A DNA stretch of 64,000 nt, taken from a bacterium BMS3Bbin14 (GTDB lineage Bacteria > Desulfobacterota > Desulfobulbia > Desulfobulbales > Desulfobulbaceae). Each line of letters starts with the position of its first letter. The first letter of the stretch is position 1. The notes under the pieces were generated by a model. The model worked only from the letters and a program-made list of their open reading frames with translations. It did no database searches and had not been told where the DNA came from. Positions 1-7,503 of the stretch are shown piece after piece. A program made the translations under genes and the position numbers. The stretch covers positions 1-64,000 of the forward strand of contig BDTX01000005.1 in NCBI GenBank assembly GCA_002897615.1. The letters are read 5' to 3'.

Positions 1-303
1 CCCGCCTTTCATGCCCGGATACAGGAAGGGGTCGCCGACCTCAACCGCTACCGGACCCCGGATGTCACCCTCCTCGACGCCACGATCGGCCTGGCCGAAG
101 CCCATCTTCGGGGACCGGCCTGCAACCCGCCCGTCAATGTACTGGCCGCCAGCTACGACCCGGTGGCCATTGACGCCTACGGCGCCGGACTCCTTGGCAA
201 AAAATGGCAGGATATCGGTCACATCAGGAGCTTGCATAACGAACTCGGCCTGGCCGAACCGCTGACCATCGTCAGCACCGACGCCGCCGGGACGCGGCCA
301 TAA
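1..303 (+). CDS. DUF362 family protein, C-terminal fragment
   Basis: The reading frame is open from the first base and ends at TAA 301-303, giving 100 residues of the C-terminus of a protein that starts outside the window. The segment with DPVAIDAYGAGLLG matches the end of the DUF362 family, proteins often fused to or found next to ferredoxin domains, whose function is mostly unknown. No Fe-S motif falls in the visible part. A family-level call is reasonable; a specific role cannot be given. Confidence 0.65.
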   Translation, partial: PAFHARIQEGVADLNRYRTPDVTLLDATIGLAEAHLRGPACNPPVNVLAASYDPVAIDAYGAGLLGKKWQDIGHIRSLHNELGLAEPLTIVSTDAAGTRP

Positions 304-335
304 CCCGGCCGGCAACTGTTTAGCGGTGCGCCCTA

Positions 336-986
336 TTATGACTTGCGCGTATTTGGCGCCAGTAAGTGGCCGATCTCAACAGCATCTTCTATAAATTCGC
401 AGATATCATACGGTTTTATTTTCCGGCCGCGGCGATAGAGAAGCAGGGCATTGTTGTTGCCTTCCATGAACCAGCCGGGATGATCATCCAGATACGCCAT
501 AAAGCCCGTGCCGAATAGGTTTTCCGGGGTGGGCATCACTGGTGATTTTAAGGTATACTTGCGTTTTAACCGGGGATAGCCGGGAAACGGTCTTTTTTTG
601 TAGCCCTTGAAGATTGGCAACATAAAATCCTGACCAAGGTGATCTAATTTTACGGTAAATCTTTCAGTAGATTTCGGCAGAAGACAGAACCTCGGCAAAG
701 AAAAACTGGTTGATTGCAAGACAGCAATCGTCTGCTTGTAACCCTGGGCATTATCATCTATGCTGTAATCGCTGTTAAAATCAGAGAAAAACAGGTGAAA
801 CCGCTTGAAATTTCCCATAAAAACATTTTTAAAACACGACAACAATACGTGCTGCTTCTGCACATGAAACGATGAAAAAAGCAGGAAACCATTATCGACA
901 ATGTATTCCGGCAGGGTACTGATGTCCTGCTGATATGATAAACCAATCTTCAGCAAAATCTTTTGGAGTTCAGCGCTTCGTTTCAT
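336..986 (-). CDS. Hypothetical protein, 216 aa
   Basis: I do not recognise this protein. It has an AAGGA ribosome-binding site about 7 bases before the ATG at 986, no signal peptide and no membrane segment. It looks like a soluble, basic, aromatic-rich globular protein; the C-terminal third (DDHPGWFMEGNNNALLLY, then a predicted helix) recalls generic conserved hypothetical proteins. Its base composition is more AT-rich than the DUF362 gene with which it converges, which could mean separate ancestry. No function is proposed. Confidence 0.6.
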   Translation of the reverse strand: MKRSAELQKILLKIGLSYQQDISTLPEYIVDNGFLLFSSFHVQKQHVLLSCFKNVFMGNFKRFHLFFSDFNSDYSIDDNAQGYKQTIAVLQSTSFSLPRFCLLPKSTERFTVKLDHLGQDFMLPIFKGYKKRPFPGYPRLKRKYTLKSPVMPTPENLFGTGFMAYLDDHPGWFMEGNNNALLLYRRGRKIKPYDICEFIEDAVEIGHLLAPNTRKS

Positions 987-1307
987 TTATTATCCTTGTA
1001 ACCAGGATACCCCGCAATCTCAATCCTAACTTAGGGAGTTAACACGAATGACCGGCCGGAGGCAAGGGCCTTGCCGCAAGGCCGGGTCCGGCGGCAACCC
1101 AGGTAAAGATGTTGACCGCCGGGCGCAGGCGACATCTCCTTGATTTCGCGGAAAGAATAGTCTGCCAAAAGCTGAGGCGATAAAATCCCGGTCAGCTTCT
1201 CCTTGCAGAGAAGAGTTCTTTTAGATAGTGTCCGTCCAGGAATGGTCTTTCTGCCTGATCCCCCGGGGTCTTGCGAGCTCGCTTACCGGCTGATCTCGAA
1301 CAAAAAA
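987..1307. other. Intergenic region, no gene recognised
   Basis: This stretch is GC-rich with short inverted repeats around 1060-1130, but no open frame in it reads like a protein and no RNA gene is visible. It may hold the promoter of the minus-strand gene ending at 336. It borders the family A element that begins at 1308. Confidence 0.4.
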
Positions 1308-1687
1308 CCTGAATCCGTGACGGCTTGAGGTGATATTTTATGCAATATATGGAATTAATTGTATTATTGCAAATAAATGCATTCTCCGGTCTTCACTGCG
1401 CCCCCCGGCGGGGCGCGCCCGAGAACGGCGCAGCTGTTGCGTTGGCAACAAGTTGATATCGCAGCAGGATAATCGTAACCGTTCACCAGAGGCAATAAAC
1501 TACCCTCAACTCGTAACTGTAACCGTTCAGATGTGCCCCAGATTTGTTCGTTTCGCCCTCCGAGGTGTACTCCCTGTACCTGAGGAGGGCGAAACGGACA
1601 AAGATGGGGTGCAGGTGAACGGTTACGGATAATCAACATCGTTGCCGCCTTGCATCTGCACCGTTCTCGAACGTTCACGGATCCAGG
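1308..1687 (+). mobile_element. Family A MITE-like element, copy A1, split by a family B insertion
   Basis: The element starts CCTGAATCCGTGA at 1308 and ends with the inverted repeat TCACGGATCCAGG at 1687. It is full-length family A once the inserted family B element (1475-1626) and one 8-bp duplication are removed. Flanks are AAAAA before and TAAAA after, so a 5-bp target duplication is only approximate. It contains no coding sequence. It ends 109 bases before the start of the downstream histidine kinase gene. Confidence 0.85.
1475..1626 (-). mobile_element. Family B MITE-like element, copy B1, nested in A1
   Basis: This 152-bp element has perfect terminal inverted repeats GTAACCGTTCACC and GGTGAACGGTTAC. 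It is flanked by an exact 8-bp duplication GGATAATC at 1467-1474 and 1627-1634, and GGATAATC occurs once at the matching place in uninterrupted family A copies. The 108-bp hairpin core lies at 1519-1626 and the 44-bp extension at 1475-1518. It is inverted relative to copies B2-B4. The nesting shows that B moved after A1 was already in place. Confidence 0.92.
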
Positions 1688-1796
1688 TAAAATCCTCGTT
1701 TCCGGCCGGGCACGAAAGAACCTTGAGATGCCAATTCTTCGGCCCCTTACCGGGCCGAGCGGCAAAGGGAACCCCCCTGCGAGGAAAGCACGCTAT

Positions 1797-3230
1797 ATGA
1801 CCACTTTACACCGCAGCATAGAAACACGGCTTAAGATAGTAAATGTCGTTTTCTTTTCATTTATCCTGGCACTCGTGACCGCCTATTCCCTGCAGGTCTT
1901 TTCTTTTGAGAAAAAAATCGAGACCATGGGACATCTCGAAAAATTTCTGCAGGATATTCTCGAACTGCGCCGTTATGAAAACAACATGATGCTCAATTCG
2001 GGCGCGGATGACCAGGATAACATCGTTATCTACGTCAAACGGATAAAGGGAGACCTTAAGCTCCTGCAGCATAAAATCAGGGCCATTGCCGGTGACCGGG
2101 AATTCGATCAATTCCGGAAAAATTTCGACACCTACATCGCCAGCCTGCCCGCCGACAATCACGGACTGAAAAACTCGGGCCAGATTCTCCGTCCTTATGG
2201 AAAAAAGATGGCGGATTTTGCCACCCATCTCCTGGAAAAAGAAAGAAAACTTATCCGGCTCCACGCCAGGATATTTCTTTATACCTTTACGATTCTTCCC
2301 GGGATAGCTGTTCTTCTGGTTATGCTGACGATTTTTCGCCTGACCAGGAGCGTCGTCGATCGACTGTCTTTCCTGCGTCAGGCCGTACGGGATATCCGCA
2401 AGGGCGGCAAGTTTACCCCGATCAGGGATGATCCCCGTATCAATGATGAAATATCGGACCTGGCCCGGAGTTTCAACAAAATCGCGGCCGAACTCGACAG
2501 CAAGACCGATGAGCTGATCCAGTCGAAAAAACTCGCCGACATCGGCACTTTTTCTTCCGGTATTGCCCATGAACTGAACAATCCCCTGAATAATATCTCC
2601 CTGTCCGCCGACATGCTGCTGGAAGAGTATGACGACATACCGAAAGATGAGGCGCGGGAGATCCTGCGGGATATCCTGGCGCAGACCGACCGGGCCGGTA
2701 ATATTGTCAGGGACCTGCTGGACTTTACCCGGGACAAGAAACCGACTGTCCGGAAACTACGGATTTGCGACGTCATTGCCGGCGCGAAAAAACTGATAGA
2801 AAATGAGCTGCGTTTAAAGGCCGTACACCTGGAGACCTGGAAGCAGCCTGATCTTCCGTACATCCTCGGGGACGAGCAGAAACTGCAGCAGGTCTTTCTG
2901 AATCTGTTTGTCAATGCCATCCACGCCATGCCCGACGGCGGTCTTATCCACGTCGACACCCATGCCGGGCCCGAGGGTTTTATCCGCGTCGACGTCAGCG
3001 ACACGGGGGCCGGCATTCCCCAGGAGAAGATAAGCAATATATTCGATCCCTTTTTTACGACCAGGAGGGGAGGCACGGGCACCGGCCTCGGCCTGTCCAT
3101 TGTCTATGAAATCGTCAAGAAACATGGCGGCTATATCGAGGTGGAAAGTCAGGTTCAGGCGGGAACTACTTTTTCGATCTTTCTGCCGGTCGCGACAGAA
3201 GCAAAAGACGAGAATGGTAAGCAGGTATGA
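1797..3230 (+). CDS. Sensor histidine kinase with HAMP domain
   Basis: A 477-residue membrane sensor kinase that probably phosphorylates the sigma54-type regulator directly downstream. There is a first membrane helix near residues 15-35, an extracytoplasmic helical sensor region, a second helix near 165-187, then a HAMP linker, a HisKA domain with the phosphoacceptor motif SSGIAHELNNPLNNI, and a HATPase domain with N box (NLFVNAIHAM), G1 (DTGAGIP), F box (FDPFFTT) and G2 (GTGLGLS). I chose ATG 1797 because it follows a GAGGAAAG ribosome site and begins just before the first membrane helix; an upstream in-frame start would lie in the A1 element. The stop overlaps the next gene by 4 bases, indicating one operon. 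The signal sensed is unknown. Confidence 0.88.
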   Translation: MTTLHRSIETRLKIVNVVFFSFILALVTAYSLQVFSFEKKIETMGHLEKFLQDILELRRYENNMMLNSGADDQDNIVIYVKRIKGDLKLLQHKIRAIAGDREFDQFRKNFDTYIASLPADNHGLKNSGQILRPYGKKMADFATHLLEKERKLIRLHARIFLYTFTILPGIAVLLVMLTIFRLTRSVVDRLSFLRQAVRDIRKGGKFTPIRDDPRINDEISDLARSFNKIAAELDSKTDELIQSKKLADIGTFSSGIAHELNNPLNNISLSADMLLEEYDDIPKDEAREILRDILAQTDRAGNIVRDLLDFTRDKKPTVRKLRICDVIAGAKKLIENELRLKAVHLETWKQPDLPYILGDEQKLQQVFLNLFVNAIHAMPDGGLIHVDTHAGPEGFIRVDVSDTGAGIPQEKISNIFDPFFTTRRGGTGTGLGLSIVYEIVKKHGGYIEVESQVQAGTTFSIFLPVATEAKDENGKQV

Positions 3231-4591
3231 TTCGAGTTGCCGTCATCGATAATGAGGACGCCGCCCGCAGCATGATGGAACGGTTGCTGCGGCAGGAAGG
3301 ATTCCAGGTGACGACCTTCCAGGCCGGGAAGCCCTTCCTGGCAAGCATGCGGCAGGCCCCGTTCGACCTGGTTTTTATTGATCTCAAGCTGCCTGATATC
3401 GAGGGACTCGAGGTTCTGCGGCTGGTAAAACAGGCCCACTGGGACACCGAGGCCATCATCACCGGCCAGGCCAGCGTTGATACCGTGGTGGAGGCGACAA
3501 GAAAAGGGGCATTCCACTATTTGACCAAACCCTGCCGCTGGGATGACATCATTCTCATGGTTCGGCGGGCCCGGAAAGAAATCGAGAGCAAAGATGAAAA
3601 CATAAAGCCCGACCGGGAAACTGACAGCACCAGGCTGACTCCCGGTTTTGTCGGCGCGAGCAAGGCGATGCAGGATATCTTCGCCCTGATTAAAAAGCTG
3701 GCGCTGGTGAACTGCAATGTGCTCATCGAAGCCGAAACCGGCACCGGTAAACAGCTGGCGGCCCGTGCCATTCATGAACTGAGCCCCAGGAGAGATAATC
3801 CCTTTGTCTACTTTAACTGCGGCGGTTTTAACGAGGAACTCATCTGCAGTGAACTCTTCGGTCACGAAAAAGGCTCTTTTACCGGCGCCGCCGGCATGAA
3901 AATCGGTCTATTGGAGTCTGCCGGCGGCGGTACCGTGCTGCTTGACGAAATAGGCGAGATGCCCTTATCCATGCAGATCAAGCTCCTGCATGTTCTCCAG
4001 GAAAGACAGGTGTTGCGGGTTGGCGGCACGAAGCCGATCGACCTGGACGTCAGAATCATTGCCGCCACCAACCGCAACCTGAAGCAGTTAATCAGGAAAG
4101 GCCTGTTTCGCGAGGATCTCTATTACCGGCTCCACGTTGTCGGCATTCAGCTCCCCAGGCTCAGGGAACGGCCCGAGGACATCCCGCCGCTGATCTCCCA
4201 TTTCATAAAAAAATTCAACAGTTCTTTCGGCAAGAAAGTCCGGCGCATCTCCCCCCAGGCCCTGGAGCTGCTCATGGCCTATAGCTTCCCCGGCAATGTC
4301 CGGGAACTGGAAAATATTATTCAGCGGTCCGTTGCTCTCGCCGACGGCGACACCTTGGAAATAGAGGACCTGTCAGCCAAGTTCCAGGAAACGGTCGGCG
4401 GCGACCCTGGCGGCGAGTCGCTTTTTTCCCTGGAAGCCGTGGAAAGGCAACACATAAAAAAAGTACTGCAAAAAACCGCTTACAATAAAAAATTAGCCAG
4501 CCATATCCTGAAAATACCCAGAACCACCTTGTGGCGTAAAATGAAGAAATACGGTCTCGCCGAAACCGAAGATAAAAACCTGAATCCGTGA
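3227..4591 (+). CDS. Sigma54-dependent response regulator (NtrC family)
   Basis: A 454-residue transcription activator partnered with the kinase upstream. The receiver domain has Asp52 as phosphoacceptor, Thr79 and Lys101. The central AAA+ domain has Walker A (EAETGTGK), a sigma54-contact loop in the variant form GSFTGA instead of GAFTGA, Walker B (GGTVLLDEIGEM) and an R-finger region. A Fis-type helix-turn-helix closes the protein (LASHILKIPRTTLWRKMKKY). The last residues, NLNP, and the TGA stop are read from the inverted repeat of a family A element beginning at 4579, so the natural C-terminus has been replaced by a few residues. The helix-turn-helix is intact. Confidence 0.9.
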   Translation: MIRVAVIDNEDAARSMMERLLRQEGFQVTTFQAGKPFLASMRQAPFDLVFIDLKLPDIEGLEVLRLVKQAHWDTEAIITGQASVDTVVEATRKGAFHYLTKPCRWDDIILMVRRARKEIESKDENIKPDRETDSTRLTPGFVGASKAMQDIFALIKKLALVNCNVLIEAETGTGKQLAARAIHELSPRRDNPFVYFNCGGFNEELICSELFGHEKGSFTGAAGMKIGLLESAGGGTVLLDEIGEMPLSMQIKLLHVLQERQVLRVGGTKPIDLDVRIIAATNRNLKQLIRKGLFREDLYYRLHVVGIQLPRLRERPEDIPPLISHFIKKFNSSFGKKVRRISPQALELLMAYSFPGNVRELENIIQRSVALADGDTLEIEDLSAKFQETVGGDPGGESLFSLEAVERQHIKKVLQKTAYNKKLASHILKIPRTTLWRKMKKYGLAETEDKNLNP

Positions 4592-4697
4592 TAGCTTGAG
4601 GTGATATTCCAGGCAGTGTATGAAATTTATTGCCTTATTGTCGAACAAACTCATTTTTCGGTCTCCACAGCGGCTGCCCTGCAGGACGCCCGGGGAC
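4579..4697 (+). mobile_element. Family A element A2, truncated at its right side
   Basis: It starts with the family A end CCTGAATCCGTGA at 4579 and follows the family A consensus with several substitutions through the central GC-rich block, where similarity stops near 4697. The right inverted repeat is missing. The left end overlaps the response-regulator gene and supplies its stop codon. Confidence 0.75.
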
Positions 4698-5089
4698 GGA
4701 TAAAAGGAAAAGCAGACACGCTTTTCAAAATGAAACACTCATTTCTCTCTACCATGCAATTATTTTAATAATTATAATTAGTTTTTCTTGAAATTCCAAA
4801 TAAGTTTCATTATGAAACTTGAACCTTGGCGCTCAGGATTGAACCGGGCTTATTTTCGGTTTATTTTTTATTGCCGCGCTTTACTCCAACCGGGGAATGC
4901 GACCTATACATACAGCATCATTAAACAAAAGTGCTGGACACTGTTTTCGCCTTCCTTTTCCTCTTCCTTGTCCCCCTCCCTGGCACCAATGTTGCTATTT
5001 CCAAGGGGCAATCCGCTTGACAGCGGTTCACCCTGGTGCCGAAAAAGTCCTGCACTCCACCAATGTCGATAATGGTCATAAGGCTTGAG
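4698..5089. other. Intergenic region with one operator-like palindrome
   Basis: No convincing gene is visible. A perfect palindrome, AAGTTTCAT-T-ATGAAACTT at 4802-4820, sits in an AT-rich stretch about 210 bases beyond the sigma54 regulator gene. Its form suits a protein-binding site, but no promoter next to it could be identified. Confidence 0.35.
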
Positions 5090-5094
5090 TACAA

Positions 5095-5313
5095 CCTGAA
5101 TCCGTGACGGCTTGAGGTGATATTCCAGGCAATATGTGAAATTTATTGCATTATTGCAGAACAAACGTATTTTCTGGTCTTCACCGCGCCGCCCTGCGGG
5201 GCGCCCGATAACGGCGCATCTGCTGCGTTGGCAACTCGTTGATATCACACCAGGATAATCAACCTCGTTGCCGCCTTGCATCTGCACCGTTCTCGAACGC
5301 TCACGGATTCAGG
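5095..5313 (+). mobile_element. Family A element A3, full length (219 bp)
   Basis: Perfect 13-bp inverted ends CCTGAATCCGTGA and TCACGGATTCAGG. It is flanked by the exact 5-bp duplication TACAA at 5090-5094 and 5314-5318. It differs from copy A12, 47 kb away, by apparently one base, which suggests recent mobility. It carries no coding capacity but has a GC-rich central hairpin around GCCGCCCTGCGGGGCGCC. Confidence 0.93.
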
Positions 5314-5319
5314 TACAAA

Positions 5320-5437
5320 AAAAAGGAGGTGAAAAAAAACTGAGCAATGCCGCAGCCAGGCTGGTGACCGCGGCAGGGAAAGCATGAGAGGAACCGAGGA
5401 CTTCCTCTCTACTCAATTATTTTTTTGGTTTTTTTGC
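5320..5437 (+). promoter_or_regulatory. Structured leader with terminator-like hairpin before tauE
   Basis: After a strong AAAGGAGGTG there is a stem TGCCGC (5348-5353)/GCGGCA (5370-5375) enclosing a smaller hairpin. A second perfect 8-bp stem follows, GAGAGGAA (5386-5393)/TTCCTCTC (5402-5409), then a T-rich run from 5418. A structured leader followed by a terminator-like hairpin upstream of a transporter suggests attenuation. I could not match it to a known riboswitch class. A short reading frame (ATG 5347, 6 codons) also lies in the leader. Confidence 0.35.
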
Positions 5438-5547
5438 AATTCAGCAACATTGGGAACAGTGTAACAGCAGACGACGGAACAGAACCGTTTGCCGCTGCCG
5501 GGACTTACATATTTAAAATAAGGAATAGAGGAGGTTAAACTAAGACA

Positions 5548-6477
5548 ATGTTTCATATGTATCTGCCGATCGCCGGCAATAGCGTAAATATTTTTCTTAT
5601 TTTCGGACTGGGAGGCTTTGTCGGCCTGCTGTCCGGAATATTCGGCGTCGGAGGCGGTTTCCTGATGACGCCTCTGCTGATGATGTTCGGCATCCCGCCC
5701 ACGGTTGCCGCGGCTACGGACTCCAACCAGATCGTCGGCGCGTCAACTTCCGGCACCCTGGCGCACTGGCGTCTTGGCAATGTCGATTTCAAGATGGGCT
5801 TCATGCTGCTGATCGGCGGCATCCTGGGCGGAACGCTGGGGGTCGAGGTCATAAAAGTCCTGCGGGCCATGGGCAACGCGGACTTCCTGATCAATATTAC
5901 CTATGTCCTGATGCTCGGCGGAGTCGGCATCTACATGTTCATCGACAGTGTGCAGGGGCTGCGAGGCAGCAACGCCCCGGTCAAAAGTACGGGAGCACCG
6001 AAAAAAGAATCAACCTATGCAAAAATATTAAACGCCCTGCCCATGCAGACGCATTTCGAGAAATCCGGCGTCAGGATTTCTCTCGTTCTGCCTCTGGTCT
6101 TCGGCACCCTGGTCGGTGTTCTTGCCGCCATCATGGGCGTCGGCGGCGGTTTCATCATGGTCCCGGTCATGGTCTACATGCTCCGGATGCCCATGCATGT
6201 CGTCGTCGGCACCAGCCTCTTCCAGATCCTTTTCACCTGCGTCAATGTCACCATTATGCAGTCGTACTCCAACCATACCGTGGATTTTGTCCTGGCCCTT
6301 CTTCTCCTGCTCGGCTCGACCATCGGCGCCCAGGTAGGGACCAAAATCAGCAAAAAACTCAAAGCCGATCAACTCAAGATTTTACTGGCAAGCCTGGTCC
6401 TGCTGGTCTGCGTGAAGATGCTTGCAGGCATTTTGATGCGGCCCGAGATCATGGTATCCATTCAAGGGGGCCACTGA
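5548..6477 (+). CDS. TauE/SafE (TSUP) family anion exporter
   Basis: A 309-residue polytopic inner-membrane protein of the TSUP family, whose members move sulfite, sulfoacetate or other small sulfonates and organic anions. It contains the family's two internal repeats, each with the glycine signature (GIFGVGGGFLMTP near residue 31 and AIMGVGGGFIMVP near 195), and about eight hydrophobic segments. GAGGAGG precedes the ATG. The next gene follows after 7 bases and encodes a TIGR02186 membrane protein that commonly accompanies TSUP transporters, so the two probably work as a unit. Substrate cannot be read from sequence; sulfite fits the likely lifestyle. Confidence 0.88.
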   Translation: MFHMYLPIAGNSVNIFLIFGLGGFVGLLSGIFGVGGGFLMTPLLMMFGIPPTVAAATDSNQIVGASTSGTLAHWRLGNVDFKMGFMLLIGGILGGTLGVEVIKVLRAMGNADFLINITYVLMLGGVGIYMFIDSVQGLRGSNAPVKSTGAPKKESTYAKILNALPMQTHFEKSGVRISLVLPLVFGTLVGVLAAIMGVGGGFIMVPVMVYMLRMPMHVVVGTSLFQILFTCVNVTIMQSYSNHTVDFVLALLLLLGSTIGAQVGTKISKKLKADQLKILLASLVLLVCVKMLAGILMRPEIMVSIQGGH

Positions 6478-6484
6478 GAGGGAG

Positions 6485-7261
6485 ATGAACAAGATGAACA
6501 AAAAAATACTTTTCCATATATCGTTCCTGGCCGGGTTGCTTGCCCTGCTGGCTTCACCCTGCCTGGCGGCGGATGTTTCGATCAATCTTGATCCGTCCGT
6601 AATTAATATCAGTGCCTTTTATAACGGTTCCAGCGTCAAGTTGTCAGGCACCATCCCGGCCAAGGCCGAGGCCTTTATCCGGCTGAGCGGTCTCAAACGG
6701 GAGATTCACCTGAAAAAGAAAGGCAAGGTCGCGGGTATCCTGTGGATGAATACCGGTGATGTCACCTTCAATGATGTTCCGGATACCTATATACTTCTGA
6801 CCTCCAGCGGCCTGAAAGACGAGATCGACTCACCGCAGAGCAGCCTCGGCTTTACCGCCCTGGAAAAACAGATAGATGTCGAACCGGCAGACAGTGACAA
6901 GAGTTTTCTGATCAGGGAATTTGTCAAACTGCAGAAAAAGAACCTTGTTTATGCCAGCGATGCCGACGCCGTTCAATATGCAACCGCTGCCGGCGGCCTG
7001 CGGACCTTCACCGCCGTTGCCACCATTCCGCCCAAGATGAAACCGGGCACCTATACGATCGAAGTATTTGCCCTGGAAAACGGCGCCGTCACCGGCACGG
7101 CCACCAAGACTCTCACCGTCAAGGAGACCGGCTTTCCGAAACAACTGTCGAACCTCGCCTTTAATCATTCGCTTCTCTACGGCATCATGGCCGTTCTGGT
7201 CGCCCTGGTCGCCGGGTTGATAACAGGCGTCCTGTTCAAGGGCAAGGGGGGTGTACATTAA
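6485..7261 (+). CDS. TIGR02186 family membrane protein
   Basis: A 258-residue protein with an N-terminal signal peptide (hydrophobic run ending SPCLAADV), a periplasmic beta-rich domain, and one C-terminal membrane helix near residues 228-250. It matches the TIGR02186 / Alph_Pro_TM family, usually found beside TSUP exporters; its exact role is unknown, presumably an accessory on the outer face of the transporter. GAGGGAG precedes ATG 6485; a second ATG at 6494 is an alternative. It is probably cotranscribed with the exporter gene. Confidence 0.82.
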   Translation: MNKMNKKILFHISFLAGLLALLASPCLAADVSINLDPSVINISAFYNGSSVKLSGTIPAKAEAFIRLSGLKREIHLKKKGKVAGILWMNTGDVTFNDVPDTYILLTSSGLKDEIDSPQSSLGFTALEKQIDVEPADSDKSFLIREFVKLQKKNLVYASDADAVQYATAAGGLRTFTAVATIPPKMKPGTYTIEVFALENGAVTGTATKTLTVKETGFPKQLSNLAFNHSLLYGIMAVLVALVAGLITGVLFKGKGGVH

Positions 7262-7325
7262 TTGTCCGCTACAAGATGGGCACGGGGACACGCTTTTGTA
7301 AATGAGATGCCGGGGGTCCGCTCTG

Positions 7326-7490
7326 CAACAACTTCACATTTTCGTATCCCGGCCGCGGACGGTCTTTTATCGATCCTCAATCGCGAAATCCGCGGGCGCA
7401 GCGGTGCTGCGCCCGCGGACTCGCTCAAGCGGCCGAACAAAATCCAACCTCCCTCCGGGCTCCGCTTCTGCGGACTTGTTTTTGAGCGAA
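7326..7490 (+). repeat. Family E repeat with strong hairpin
   Basis: This region between two genes contains a perfect 13-bp stem with a 3-base loop (7390-7402 / 7406-7418, CCGCGGGCGCAGC and its complement). The right end TGCGGACTTGTTTTTGAGCG recurs with one change at 28361-28380, and the left part AACTTCACATTTTCG recurs near 37990. The GC-rich hairpin may end transcription from the gene upstream or act as a REP-like unit. Confidence 0.5.
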
Positions 7491-7503
7491 CCCTGAAGAG
7501 CCC

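Noticed and set aside
1308..1687. CRISPR-like or riboswitch reading of the recurring intergenic sequences
   Set aside because: Copies are dispersed in both orientations, have inverted ends and target duplications, and are not arranged as repeat-spacer arrays.
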